Virus record (IMG/VR): IMGVR_UViG_3300042543_000303
Location: 1-64,000 of that record
Length of the DNA: 64,000 nucleotides
Source: a virus
Reading direction: 5' to 3' (one strand)
Position 1 is the stretch's first letter. Every line of letters starts with the position of its first letter. The position numbers were made by a program, and so were the translations under genes. Below the pieces are notes generated by a model that was given only the letters and a program-made list of their open reading frames with translations, searched no databases and was not told the origin of the DNA. This document shows, piece after piece, positions 1 to 9,086 of the stretch.

Positions 1-1
1 A

Positions 2-106
2 AACGTAGGTAACATTGAAGGACCAACAGGCCCTGCAGGCGCGCCAGGCGCAACCGGACCAGCCGGATCTAGCGACCTGGTCGTCCCGTGGTGGTTAGGA
101 GCTTAA
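2..106 (+). CDS. Collagen-like tail protein, C-terminal end (partial)
   Basis: Only the last 34 codons lie in the window; the reading frame is open to the left edge and stops with TAA. The visible peptide has Gly-X-Y triplets (GPTGPAGAPGATGPAG) followed by a short tail ending WWLGA. Collagen-like triplets are common in phage tail fibre and baseplate proteins, where they form trimeric stalks. It is followed one base later by the TTG start of the next gene, so it belongs to the same plus-strand tail operon. The size and N-terminal part of the protein cannot be judged here. Confidence 0.75.
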   Translation, partial: NVGNIEGPTGPAGAPGATGPAGSSDLVVPWWLGA

Positions 107-107
107 G

Positions 108-437
108 TTGCAAATTCTTCGACTAGCCACAGCTGAGCCGGCCGCGGCCGAGTTTGGCTCTGGCACGGCTGTATACACGGCCACAGAACCTACTCTCGTT
201 TCCGTCATTGCTGCCAATAAGAACGACGAAGACGCGTTTGTGTATGTCTACGTAGTACCGCCGACGACCGAGTCAACTCCCACTCAGTGGGGGATTATAG
301 CCTTTAACCTTCCTATAACGGCAGGCAACTCGTACGAAACTTTTAGATTCGCGATGAACGAAAATGATGCTCTATACGTCGCTGGATCCAGCGGCGTAGG
401 CTACTTCGTTCAAGGCGCCGGCCAAGGCACAGCGTAA
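108..437 (+). CDS. Small tail-associated protein, paralogue of the next gene
   Basis: 109 aa, starting at TTG with a TAGGAG ribosome binding site six to seven bases upstream. No family is recognised. The central part (YTATEPTLVSVIAANK) aligns with FTATKRTRVTSLIATNK in the next gene, and both continue with a stretch of alternating hydrophobic residues ending in YV, so the two look like diverged duplicates of one beta-rich domain. Position between a collagen-like protein and a large fibre suggests a tail fibre or baseplate accessory subunit, for example a knob or decoration protein. That role is inference from context only. Confidence 0.65.
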   Translation: MQILRLATAEPAAAEFGSGTAVYTATEPTLVSVIAANKNDEDAFVYVYVVPPTTESTPTQWGIIAFNLPITAGNSYETFRFAMNENDALYVAGSSGVGYFVQGAGQGTA

Positions 438-445
438 GGAAACCG

Positions 446-850
446 ATGCCAGGATTTTCAGGTGACAACAGCGGAGCTGGGACCGGCCAATCACGAGGCG
501 TGTACGTTGAAGATGTCGGATCTTCCGGCACTCTTCTTTTTACCGCCACGAAGCGGACGCGAGTAACCTCGCTCATCGCGACAAACAAGGAGGGCGGGAT
601 TCTCCCAATCTCTCTCTACGTCATCGATGCGTCTGAAGATCAGGCGTATGTCCTTCGGAACATCCGAGTCTTCAAGTCTATGCCGCTTGTCATGGAGCTG
701 GTAGATGGTGACGAAAGAACCATGACAAACCTGCTAGATCAAGTCCCTCTCGTCGAGCTGGTTCTGATGCCAGGAGACGAGCTGTACGCTACAACGCCTA
801 TCAACGACTCTTTTGATATCACGCTTGCCGTCCGTGAAGGAGTTCGCTAA
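446..850 (+). CDS. Small tail-associated protein, paralogue of the preceding gene
   Basis: 134 aa with ATG start and a GGAAACC-type upstream sequence. The first 25 residues are Gly/Ser-rich; the middle shares the T-A-T-x-x-T-x-V-x-S-x-I-A-x-N-K pattern with the 109-aa protein upstream. The stop TAA shares its last base with the ATG of the following gene, so translation is probably coupled. Function is unknown; operon position suggests a virion tail component involved in receptor contact. Confidence 0.65.
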   Translation: MPGFSGDNSGAGTGQSRGVYVEDVGSSGTLLFTATKRTRVTSLIATNKEGGILPISLYVIDASEDQAYVLRNIRVFKSMPLVMELVDGDERTMTNLLDQVPLVELVLMPGDELYATTPINDSFDITLAVREGVR

Positions 851-1101
851 TGCCACAGTACTTCGTCACCGTTGACCGAAAGTCTCCTTCACTTGAAGAT
901 CTCGTTGATAAGATTTTCTATGGAGTAAAGCAAGACTACGTTACGGGTAAAACTACCATTGAGAAGATCACTGGAGACGAACCCGTGCGTTTGCCTGACC
1001 CTCCAGCGCAGTACCGAGACGACTACGTCAACTGGATGTGGTCGTACAACAACTTTAAGTTTTACTGGGAAGACGGCCGCCTGCTGATGGAGGTTCTATA
1101 A
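850..1101 (+). CDS. Hypothetical tail-operon protein, 83 aa
   Basis: Begins on the last base of the previous stop codon (TAATG) and ends one base before the next ATG. The protein is acidic and aromatic-rich, with several Tyr and Trp in its second half (DDYVNWMWSYNNFKFYW). No known family is recognised. The tight packing in the tail operon suggests a small fibre or baseplate component or a fibre chaperone. Confidence 0.6.
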   Translation: MPQYFVTVDRKSPSLEDLVDKIFYGVKQDYVTGKTTIEKITGDEPVRLPDPPAQYRDDYVNWMWSYNNFKFYWEDGRLLMEVL

Positions 1102-1102
1102 C

Positions 1103-4100
1103 ATGGCTCAGATCCTCGACCTGGGCAAGCTTCGGTTTAATTGGGCCGGAGCTTACAGCCCGTCAACTGAGTACGAGTACAATGACGTCGTCAAGTACGG
1201 CGCCAACCTGTACGCCTACACCGGCCTTAATCCAGCCACTGCGGTTGTACCCACGACCACTGCAAACTGGACCCTCGTCATCGAAGGTATTCGATTTCGC
1301 GGAGTATACTCCGAGGGTGTCGTCTACTACGTCAACGACATCGTCGTCGACCAATACAGCACGTTCATCGTCATCGAGCAGCATACCGCTCTTTCTCCCG
1401 ACACTGACGTTGAAGAACTTCAGATCATCGCTGTCGGGCAGCAAGGCATTCCCGCGCAGGAAAACAACGCGGGCAAGGTTCTAACCACTGACGGCGACAC
1501 GCCTGAATGGACCGGCACCGTTGAGCTTGACATTGCTTACGTCGGCGAAGGCCAAGGCGCACAGGCGATTCAGTTTGAGACGGACGCCGATCTAAGCGAC
1601 ACTCTTTCAGTCTTTGCCGCAACCAGCCCTAACTTTGTTCAACTAGCCATCGCCAACCTTGACAATGACACGAGCTCGTCAACCGACTTCATTGCCTACA
1701 CAGCCGATGGCACCAATGAGGCCGGCTGGATCGACATGGGCATTACCAGTCGAGAGTTTGACGCAGAGCAATATGGAATCACGGGACCGCATGACGGCTA
1801 CATCTTCATGTCCGGACCAAAGATTCGTCAGACCGCGATCACAACCAAGGCAGTAGCCGCGCAGATCGCGACGCTCACGACCGAGCTCGCACACGGCTAC
1901 GTTACCGGCGACAAGGTAGAAATTAGCGGTGTCGGCGTCGGAATCAACGGCCGCCGCACGGTTATCAACGCCCCCACCGCAACAACGTTCCGCGTGTCAG
2001 TCCCCGGCGTGTCGCCTCTAAGCTCCACCGAGCTCGAGGTATTTGGCGCAGCGTTTTCTCCTCTCGGCAGCGGCAACCTTGTACTTGCCACTGACCTCAC
2101 CGGTCTCGACAACAAGATCATCTTCGCAGCGGGTGGATTCTCCACCGGGCGCACGCAGATGGAGATCACGCCGGACGTCAACGTTCACATCGAGATCGAA
2201 ACTCCGTCAGTTAGCTCTGGTACCGGCGCACTAACCGTAGCTGGTGGCGTAGGAATCTCCGGCGACGTCAACATTGAAGGCGACCTTACAATGGAGGGGT
2301 CGCTAAACCTCTCCGGCTCACTTGACTACTCAGGCGTAGATCTTCTGCCGATTGGCGCAGGGGCGTTCGCGTTCTCGCAGGATCTAACTAATCCCGTACT
2401 TGTCGTCCAGACAGACGCAGACGACTACGCGCAAATTGCGTTCAGAAACACGAGCAACGCCGCGAATGCGTCAACCGACATCATCGTCTACGCCAACAAC
2501 GGCACCGATGACGCTGGCTGGATTGACCTTGGCATCACTTCGTCCGCGTTCGCTGACCCCGAATTCACAATCACTGGGATCAACGACGGGTACATCTTCT
2601 ACGTAGCGCCGGAAGGCACCGCAGGAGAGGGAAATCTGGTCATTGCCACTGGCGATACCGGCGGTGATAACTCGATCGTGTTCGCGGCCGGCGGTCTCGC
2701 ATCCAACAATACGCAGATGAAGATCGTCCCCGACGAGACAGTTCACATTGACATTGACACCGACTCGACAAACTCTGAAACTGGCGCGCTAACCGTAGCC
2801 GGCGGCGCAGGGTTCCTTGGCTCCGTGTCAATTGAAGGACTAATTCGAGTCGACGGCGCATCGTACCTAGGGGACGGCGCTGAGGCATTCAATGATGACG
2901 CTGAGCTCACAAACGCAAACGTTGTTGTTCAGCTATCTGGCACCCCGTACGCGCAGCTTGCCGTGCACAACGATACGCCAAATGCGTCGACCGACATCAT
3001 TGTCTACTCCGACAATGGCACGGACACGTCCGGCTGGATCGACATGGGCATCACCGGCTCGACGTTCTCACAGGCAGAGTTTGGAATCACCGGCCCCAAT
3101 GACGGGTACATCTTCTTCGAAGCTCCCGACGACACTGACGGCGCCGGTAACTTGGTGTTTGCAACCGGCGACAAGGGCTCAGAGAACAAGATCATCTTCG
3201 CGGCCGGTGGTTTTGCCAGTGGAACGACGCAGATGGAGATCACACCGGACGTTAACGTTCACATCGAGATCCCGACCGAGTCGACAAGCCCGGCCACCGG
3301 AGCATTCACGGTAGTCGGAGGCGTCGGCGTTCAGGGTGATATGAACGTCCAAGGCAACGTCAGCATCGAAGGCACGATCACCTTCGCTGGCGGTGGCACA
3401 ACGGTTGAGACCGAGAACCTCGCGGTAACCAACCCGATCATATTTGTCGGCAACGCCAACGCCGCGGATATTGTCGATCTCGCGGTTATCGGGGAGTACG
3501 TTACCTCGGTCACGCCTGTCGCGGCCACGGCAACTAACAAGGCGCTGACAAGCAATGTTGCCACAATCACGACCGACACCGCGCACGGGTTTGTTACAGG
3601 CGACGTGGTCACAATCGCTGGCGTTGACGCGACATTCAACGGCGTCTACACAATCACAGCCGCGCCAACAACGACAACGTTCACGTTCAATAAAACAAAC
3701 ACGAACGTTTCCTCGGCGCCGGTTACTCCTACAGGCACCGCGACCGTCAACGGTAAGCGCCGATTCGCCGGTCTCAGCCGCGACGCATCGGACGGGATCA
3801 CCAAGTTCTTCCGTGACGCGACAACACGACCTGTCACGGCGGTTAACTTCTCTGAACCTGGTCTTTCGTTCGCTCCGATCAAGACGGGCGCACTCGAGAC
3901 TGTCGGAAACATTGACACCTCAGGCAATATCACCATCAACGGCACGGTCGTAGACAACAAGCACGCTGCCACGGTCGAGTTCGTTCGAACCGCAATCGGT
4001 GGAAACTGGACAGAAAGAACTGCCAACTACGCGGTAGCCGGCGGTGAATCAATCTGGGCAAACACGACAGGCGGGGCATTCACAGTAACACTACCTGCCA

Positions 4101-4288
4101 ACCCGATCGCAAACTTTGACCGCATCAGAATCGCCGATATCGCAGGAGTGTGGGCAAACACGCCCGTCGTTGTCGCACGCAATGGCCGTCTCATTCAAGG
4201 GCTGGCCGAAGACCTTTCACTTAATGTACGAAACGCCTCTATTGAGTTAATATACTCAGGGCCTACCTATGGATGGAGACTCGTTTAA
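1103..4288 (+). CDS. Modular tail fibre protein with carbohydrate-binding N-terminus and three long repeats
   Basis: 1061 aa. Residues about 10-105 hold two copies of the pattern W/F-x-G-x-Y-x-x-x-x-x-Y-x-x-x-D-x-V, as in chitin-binding CBM5/12-like modules. From about residue 178 there are three related repeats of roughly 140 aa with the hallmarks STDxxxYxxxGTxxxGWIDxGI, DGYIF, GNLVxATxxxG, and GALTVAGGxG. The first repeat is interrupted between DGYIF and GNLV by a module with the pattern HGY-x-x-G-x-x-V-x-I-x-G (about residues 245-310); a second such module is near residue 815. The C-terminal 110 residues resemble the ends of other phage fibres (NYxVAGGExIWANT, then FTVTLPAxP). It is the likely long adhesion fibre. 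The downstream gene starts immediately after the stop. Confidence 0.8.
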   Translation: MAQILDLGKLRFNWAGAYSPSTEYEYNDVVKYGANLYAYTGLNPATAVVPTTTANWTLVIEGIRFRGVYSEGVVYYVNDIVVDQYSTFIVIEQHTALSPDTDVEELQIIAVGQQGIPAQENNAGKVLTTDGDTPEWTGTVELDIAYVGEGQGAQAIQFETDADLSDTLSVFAATSPNFVQLAIANLDNDTSSSTDFIAYTADGTNEAGWIDMGITSREFDAEQYGITGPHDGYIFMSGPKIRQTAITTKAVAAQIATLTTELAHGYVTGDKVEISGVGVGINGRRTVINAPTATTFRVSVPGVSPLSSTELEVFGAAFSPLGSGNLVLATDLTGLDNKIIFAAGGFSTGRTQMEITPDVNVHIEIETPSVSSGTGALTVAGGVGISGDVNIEGDLTMEGSLNLSGSLDYSGVDLLPIGAGAFAFSQDLTNPVLVVQTDADDYAQIAFRNTSNAANASTDIIVYANNGTDDAGWIDLGITSSAFADPEFTITGINDGYIFYVAPEGTAGEGNLVIATGDTGGDNSIVFAAGGLASNNTQMKIVPDETVHIDIDTDSTNSETGALTVAGGAGFLGSVSIEGLIRVDGASYLGDGAEAFNDDAELTNANVVVQLSGTPYAQLAVHNDTPNASTDIIVYSDNGTDTSGWIDMGITGSTFSQAEFGITGPNDGYIFFEAPDDTDGAGNLVFATGDKGSENKIIFAAGGFASGTTQMEITPDVNVHIEIPTESTSPATGAFTVVGGVGVQGDMNVQGNVSIEGTITFAGGGTTVETENLAVTNPIIFVGNANAADIVDLAVIGEYVTSVTPVAATATNKALTSNVATITTDTAHGFVTGDVVTIAGVDATFNGVYTITAAPTTTTFTFNKTNTNVSSAPVTPTGTATVNGKRRFAGLSRDASDGITKFFRDATTRPVTAVNFSEPGLSFAPIKTGALETVGNIDTSGNITINGTVVDNKHAATVEFVRTAIGGNWTERTANYAVAGGESIWANTTGGAFTVTLPANPIANFDRIRIADIAGVWANTPVVVARNGRLIQGLAEDLSLNVRNASIELIYSGPTYGWRLV

Positions 4289-7200
4289 ATGGCTGCACTG
4301 AGCGATCTCATTGGAGGCGGAACCGGCGGCAACGCGCCGGACGCCGCGGCAACTCTGCTCACCCGGGTCCAGTCCAATAAGTGCTGGTGGGAGTACAAGC
4401 CAGCAGCGGCACTCGCGCCCGGTAAGTACGTCGTCAAGGTAAGCCACGACGGGCGTCAGCGCATCCGCGTCTCGACCGACAAGGGCGACTACGCCGAGGT
4501 GGTGCACGAGGACTCCGCGGTCATCGATATCACATCCGCGACCAACAACCTTCAGGTGTCCCTTGAGCCATTCGACATTCGAACCGGTCCAATTCAGCAG
4601 TACATTCCACGATACTACCCTGGCCTTAACGCAAACGTAGGCGCTAGCACGTCGCGTTTGTACAATGGCCGGCGAATGATGGCGTGTGACCCGACAGGGC
4701 AAATCTGGATTCAGGTCCGCGGTCACCAGGGAACAGTGTTTCGGTCAACAGACTTTGGCCGCACGTGGCTGGACCTCGGCCGCCCTGACCAGCTCGCCGG
4801 CGTCGCGAACACTTTCTACGACACCTACTGCGTTATCTACGCGCTCGGGCGATTCATTATCTACGCGGGCCCCGCGGAAACAACCATCGCCAACGGTGTC
4901 ACGATTGCGTCAACCAATGGTTACACCTGGAGCCGCATCGCCACAAACGGTATTCTCACCGGCGTTATCGATTCCGCGACAAACTCTCTCACAAACCCGT
5001 CAAACATCTCATCCACGGGTGTTAATCAGGTAACTGAAGGCCCGGTCGTTGTCGGCGCCAGGTGGGCGACAACAAACAACGTCGTGTACAGCACCGACGG
5101 CGTAAACTTTGTGCAGCAGAGCGTTGTCGGCTTCACCGGGAACGCCTGGTTTGTCGACTATTTCCCGACCTACGGGTCCGGCACGTTCATCATGACCGAC
5201 AACGCGAACCACATCATCACGTCAACCGACGGGATCAGCTGGGCCGCCACGATCACCATTCCGTTCAACGCACGCAACATCGCGCTCATCGGGTCAACGT
5301 TCTACGCCGTCAGCCAGGCCGGTCAGATCTACTCAAGCACCAACCTGACGACCTGGACTCTTCTGGTCACGCTCAGCAACAACGCCTTCAACAATCACCT
5401 TCTCTGGAACCGTGGAAGTCTGCTCTTCTACTTTGACCCCACCAATGGTCTGGTTCGCACGTCAACCGACGGCGTAACCTGGGCATCGCGTGTGAACATG
5501 ACCAATGACGCCTCGCTGTTCCTCGGCAACAACTACTTCTGGGTCTGGGATCAGAACAACGCGTACCGATCAGAGGACGGTATCAACTGGACGTTCAGAA
5601 ACGCGGCGTCCGGTGGTAACAATATTCTCGCGTCAGCTGCCGGGCAAGCCAACTTTGTCACCGGCGGTGCTACGTCTATCACCACTTCACCGTTCACGGA
5701 CACTGTCTTCTGGACAGGCAGAACCAACCCTGTCGCTGGTTCAATTCGTGACATGGAGTACAACACGAGCACCAGCACGTTCCTGCTCGTCACGGACAAC
5801 GGCCGTATCGCAACATCGGCAGACGACGGAATCAACTGGGCAGCGGTCAACAACCCGTGGGCAGGTTCCGTCGCCGCGACTGGCACCGGATTCAACGGCA
5901 GCCGCTGGGTAGTGGTTGGCAACAGCGGAACGCAGGTTCTTCTCTCAACCGACAATGGCGTATCCTTCACCGCGATCAACTTGACCGCCTCGACCGGTCA
6001 GAACATGAACGGTGTCACGTTCACAACCAGCAACCGCTGGTTCGCTGTCGGCAACGCTGGTACCATGGCGTTCTCCACCGATAACGGGTCATCCTGGACC
6101 ACGATGCCAACAACGCGCTGGCGCACGTTCTGGGGCGGCAAGGGTGCGCCGCCCACACTGGCATGGAACAGCATCGCGTTCGGCAACAACACCATTGTCG
6201 CTGTCGGAGACCGCCAGATCGCGTACAGCAAGGACAACGGCGACACCTGGTACTACCGCGACCAGAACTCATTCATCTCAAACGTCATCATTCAGGACGT
6301 CAAGTTTGCCGCCGGTCGATTTGTTGCGTCCTGCCGCGGCGGACTTGTTCTCTACTCCACCGACGGCATTGACTGGTTCAGCCTTCAGAGCGGGTTCAAC
6401 ACGACCAACGTCAACAGCTACACGTTCGGCGGCGGCGTTCACCTGCTCACCGGCGACGCCGGAGTGCAGCGCATCTCAAGCGACGGGCTCAACTTCATCA
6501 CCCCCGTGATGACGTTCATTCCGTCAACGACCTACTGCGCAGTGTCCGCTGGCGGCACAAAAAATGTCGCCTTCGGTAACAACGGGATCTGGATTACCAA
6601 CGACTTTGAGCAGTGGGAGTTACCGGTCACAAACAACGTTGGCGGCGGCAACAACCTCGTGCAGGGCACGTACGGCTCAGGGCGATTCGTCGCGATCTCA
6701 CTAACCACGAACGCGACGTACTACTCAACAAACGGTCGCAACTGGGCGGTTTGTAAGTCCCACGACGGTCTTACAGATATTCGCGCCAACAACGTTATCT
6801 ACGAAGACGGGCGATTCTGGAAGATCTGGCAGGGTCGCCTGGCGTACTCGACCGACGGCGTAACCTGGTACGACTATCACGTCTGGGGTACCGTCGACAC
6901 GGCTGGCACCGGCCAGCTCGGCTACCCGCCGTTGTACATTAAGAAGACCGGCGGGTACTACTTCGCGTTCGGGCGAACCTCCGCCGCCAACGGCAGGTAC
7001 TACTGGTACACTCGTAGCCTGCTTACTCGCCCGGACTCTTGGTCACTTGGCGACACTGGACAGAGCAACGCCGGCTGGCAGATGACAGACGTTGCTATGC
7101 ACGGTGAAATGGTGATCTTCGCGTACGGTAACGCTGGCTACGCTAGCATGGGTATCAACATGGCTGGTAGCCAGAACGGAACGGTTGGGTCATTCCAGTT

Positions 7201-7522
7201 GTTCAACGGCTCAGGCGACGGCTCAACTGGTGTAGCTACCTTCTATCAGGTGTTCATGGTTGGTAGTCGAATGTTTGGTGTTGACACGACGAATAACTTC
7301 TATGAGATCACTGTTGAATCGGACCAGCGTAACGCGACTAACACTGTTTACGCACTCAAGCAGCGCGCCTGGATCAACGGCGTGTGGGGTACATTCAACT
7401 ACTACACTCACTGCTACGGCCCTGGCGCGATTAGCGCTCGCGGTGATCGCATCTACCAGATTGACTCGTCTGAGTCGGTAACGTTCAGCGTGTACAATTC
7501 AACAATCCCAACGGTTAACTAG
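4289..7522 (+). CDS. Large tail protein with about sixteen Asp-box (BNR-like) repeats
   Basis: 1077 aa, starting directly after the previous TAA. After about 110 N-terminal residues that may anchor it to the tail, the protein is a chain of Asp-box motifs S-x-D-x-G-x-x-W, for example STDFGRTW, STDGISW, SADDGINW, STDNGSSW, SKDNGDTW, STDGIDW and STDGVTW. Asp-boxes mark beta-propeller blades in sialidases and related surface-binding proteins; I do not see a sialidase Arg triad and make no enzyme claim. The number of motifs implies two or more propellers. It is probably a receptor-binding protein that recognises surface glycans. Confidence 0.75.
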   Translation: MAALSDLIGGGTGGNAPDAAATLLTRVQSNKCWWEYKPAAALAPGKYVVKVSHDGRQRIRVSTDKGDYAEVVHEDSAVIDITSATNNLQVSLEPFDIRTGPIQQYIPRYYPGLNANVGASTSRLYNGRRMMACDPTGQIWIQVRGHQGTVFRSTDFGRTWLDLGRPDQLAGVANTFYDTYCVIYALGRFIIYAGPAETTIANGVTIASTNGYTWSRIATNGILTGVIDSATNSLTNPSNISSTGVNQVTEGPVVVGARWATTNNVVYSTDGVNFVQQSVVGFTGNAWFVDYFPTYGSGTFIMTDNANHIITSTDGISWAATITIPFNARNIALIGSTFYAVSQAGQIYSSTNLTTWTLLVTLSNNAFNNHLLWNRGSLLFYFDPTNGLVRTSTDGVTWASRVNMTNDASLFLGNNYFWVWDQNNAYRSEDGINWTFRNAASGGNNILASAAGQANFVTGGATSITTSPFTDTVFWTGRTNPVAGSIRDMEYNTSTSTFLLVTDNGRIATSADDGINWAAVNNPWAGSVAATGTGFNGSRWVVVGNSGTQVLLSTDNGVSFTAINLTASTGQNMNGVTFTTSNRWFAVGNAGTMAFSTDNGSSWTTMPTTRWRTFWGGKGAPPTLAWNSIAFGNNTIVAVGDRQIAYSKDNGDTWYYRDQNSFISNVIIQDVKFAAGRFVASCRGGLVLYSTDGIDWFSLQSGFNTTNVNSYTFGGGVHLLTGDAGVQRISSDGLNFITPVMTFIPSTTYCAVSAGGTKNVAFGNNGIWITNDFEQWELPVTNNVGGGNNLVQGTYGSGRFVAISLTTNATYYSTNGRNWAVCKSHDGLTDIRANNVIYEDGRFWKIWQGRLAYSTDGVTWYDYHVWGTVDTAGTGQLGYPPLYIKKTGGYYFAFGRTSAANGRYYWYTRSLLTRPDSWSLGDTGQSNAGWQMTDVAMHGEMVIFAYGNAGYASMGINMAGSQNGTVGSFQLFNGSGDGSTGVATFYQVFMVGSRMFGVDTTNNFYEITVESDQRNATNTVYALKQRAWINGVWGTFNYYTHCYGPGAISARGDRIYQIDSSESVTFSVYNSTIPTVN

Positions 7523-7530
7523 GAGCATCA

Positions 7531-7917
7531 GTGTCCTATCAGTACTCAATCGGTCAGGGCAACGCAGTTAGCATCTGGCTCGGTGACAAGGCATCGGCAG
7601 GGATGCTTATGCAACCGACATGGCCGGACGGTACCAAGTGGAGCTCAAAGGCGGAAGCCGAGGCCTGGGCTAAGGCGTACATTGCCTCTCAGGAGGACCC
7701 GCAGGCTGACCTTCCGGGCAACGGGCCCGATCAGAAGGTTATTCCTCGCGAGGACTTAGAGGTTTCTTCCGACGAGTGGGCTGAGCGCGAGGCTCTTTGG
7801 GCAAGCGAGGCGGCTGAGCGCGAGGCCGCGAATCTTGCTGCCGAGGCCGAGGCCGAGGCTCGCGCCGCGGCTGCTGCGGCGCCTGTCGCCGACACCGACA
7901 CCGACGCCGACGAGTAG
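7531..7917 (+). CDS. Small acidic Ala/Glu-rich protein at the end of the tail fibre operon
   Basis: 128 aa with GTG start and TAGGAG seven bases upstream. The N-terminal 60 residues form a compact domain (ISIWLGD-like start, then WPDGTKWSSKAEAEAWAKAY), which resembles small phage tail accessory proteins. Residues 75-128 are Ala/Glu-rich and probably a long helix, ending in an Asp/Thr tail (DTDTDADE). It is the last gene before a strong terminator. Function unknown. Confidence 0.6.
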   Translation: MSYQYSIGQGNAVSIWLGDKASAGMLMQPTWPDGTKWSSKAEAEAWAKAYIASQEDPQADLPGNGPDQKVIPREDLEVSSDEWAEREALWASEAAEREAANLAAEAEAEARAAAAAAPVADTDTDADE

Positions 7918-7948
7918 AGTTACTCGCAACAATTTCATAGATTAAGCT

Positions 7949-7978
7949 AAGAGCCAGCGGTATTCGCTGGCTCTTTGC
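7949..7978 (+). terminator. Intrinsic terminator of the plus-strand tail fibre operon
   Basis: An 11-bp perfect stem (AAGAGCCAGCG and CGCTGGCTCTT) closes a 5-base loop and runs into a T-rich tract (TTTGCTTTTG). It lies 31 bases after the stop of the acidic small protein and in front of the glycosyltransferase gene. Confidence 0.85.
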
Positions 7979-7980
7979 TT

Positions 7981-8012
7981 TTGTTCGCTTCTACGGCAAA
8001 AAGGCATAAAAT
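7981..8012 (+). promoter_or_regulatory. Possible promoter giving a leaderless glycosyltransferase transcript
   Basis: TTGTTC at 7981-7986 is separated by 18 bases from CATAAA at 8005-8010. Transcription would start at about the ATG at 8019, and no Shine-Dalgarno sequence lies at normal distance from it. A leaderless mRNA, common in actinobacteria, is therefore plausible. The evidence is only the hexamer match and spacing. Confidence 0.35.
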
Positions 8013-8018
8013 ACGCGC

Positions 8019-9086
8019 ATGCGCGTTGCAGTGTACACGATCGCCCTAAACGAAGAGCAATTCGTCGAGCGCTGGGTAAGCAGCGCCGTAGAAGCCGATG
8101 TGCTTCTCATCGCCGACACAGGGTCCACAGACCGCACCGCTGAGCTTGCCCGCCAGTACGGCGTTGAGGTTGTAGACGTCCGCGTACGACCCTGGAGATT
8201 CGACGATGCACGCAACGCTGCGCTAGCCGCGTTGCCGCTTGACGTCGACTACTGCATAGCCCTTGACATGGACGAGGTACTTCTACCAGACTGGCGCGCC
8301 GAGCTCGAGAAGGCGCACGCCGAAGGCTGGACGCGGCCCCGCTACCAGTACACATGGAATTGGAACGAGGACGGCTCACCCGGACTCACGTACGGTGGCG
8401 ACAAGATCCACGCCCGCATCGGATATCGCTGGAAGCACCCCGTTCACGAGGTCCTGCGCAACTACGGCGACGTACAGGAAACCCAAGGCTGGATCGGGCT
8501 TGAAATCTACCACTTCGCCGACAACACGAAATCACGCGGGCAATACATGCCACTGCTCAAGCAGGCAGTCGATGAAGACCCAGCCGACGACCGCAACGCG
8601 TTCTACTACGCACGCGAACTTTACTACTATGGTCAGTACGACGAGGCTGTGCAACAGTTCATGCGCCACCTGTCTCTGCCGCGCGCCGTGTGGCCGCCCG
8701 AGCGCGCGGCTTCGATGCGCTTCATCGCGAAGTGTCGCCCTGACGAAGCCGAGTACTGGCTCAAGGCAGCTGCAAAGGAAGCGCCAGGGCGTCGCGAGCC
8801 GTACGTTGATCTCGCAAAGCATTACTACGCAAAAGGCGACTGGGCGAACTGCCTGAGTGCAGCCGAGTCTGCTCTTGCAATCACAGAGCGCCCACTTGAA
8901 TATCTATGCGAGTCGTACTCGTGGGGCGCAGCGCCGTGGGATTTCGGGGCGATTTCTGCATACCGCATGTCAATGTTTAAGAAGGCGCTCGAGTACGGTG
9001 AAAAGGCAGTCGCGCTTGAACCAGCGAACGAACGAATTGCGAAGAACTTAGCGTTCTACCGAGAGGCCCGCGGTGAAATCAGCTAG
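8019..9086 (+). CDS. Family 2 glycosyltransferase with TPR-like C-terminal region
   Basis: 355 aa. The N-terminus follows the GT-A/GT2 pattern: VAVYTIALNEE, then IADTGSTDRT for nucleotide-sugar binding, and an acidic metal-binding motif DMDE near residue 86 (the DxD equivalent). The Arg/Trp-rich segment after it (HPVHEVL) is usual in this family of SunS/TPR-linked glycosyltransferases. From about residue 190 to the end there are helical hairpins with A/Y/A spacing typical of tetratricopeptide repeats (YYARELYYYGQYDEA, then HYYAKGDWANCL). It could glycosylate virion proteins made by the adjacent fibre operon or host surface glycans. The 3' end overlaps the converging methyltransferase by 39 bases. 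Confidence 0.8.
   Translation: MRVAVYTIALNEEQFVERWVSSAVEADVLLIADTGSTDRTAELARQYGVEVVDVRVRPWRFDDARNAALAALPLDVDYCIALDMDEVLLPDWRAELEKAHAEGWTRPRYQYTWNWNEDGSPGLTYGGDKIHARIGYRWKHPVHEVLRNYGDVQETQGWIGLEIYHFADNTKSRGQYMPLLKQAVDEDPADDRNAFYYARELYYYGQYDEAVQQFMRHLSLPRAVWPPERAASMRFIAKCRPDEAEYWLKAAAKEAPGRREPYVDLAKHYYAKGDWANCLSAAESALAITERPLEYLCESYSWGAAPWDFGAISAYRMSMFKKALEYGEKAVALEPANERIAKNLAFYREARGEIS

Noticed and set aside
1633-3340. Recombination-type DNA repeat (att or transposon)
   Set aside because: Repeats are diverged protein modules within one gene with no terminal inverted repeats or target duplications.
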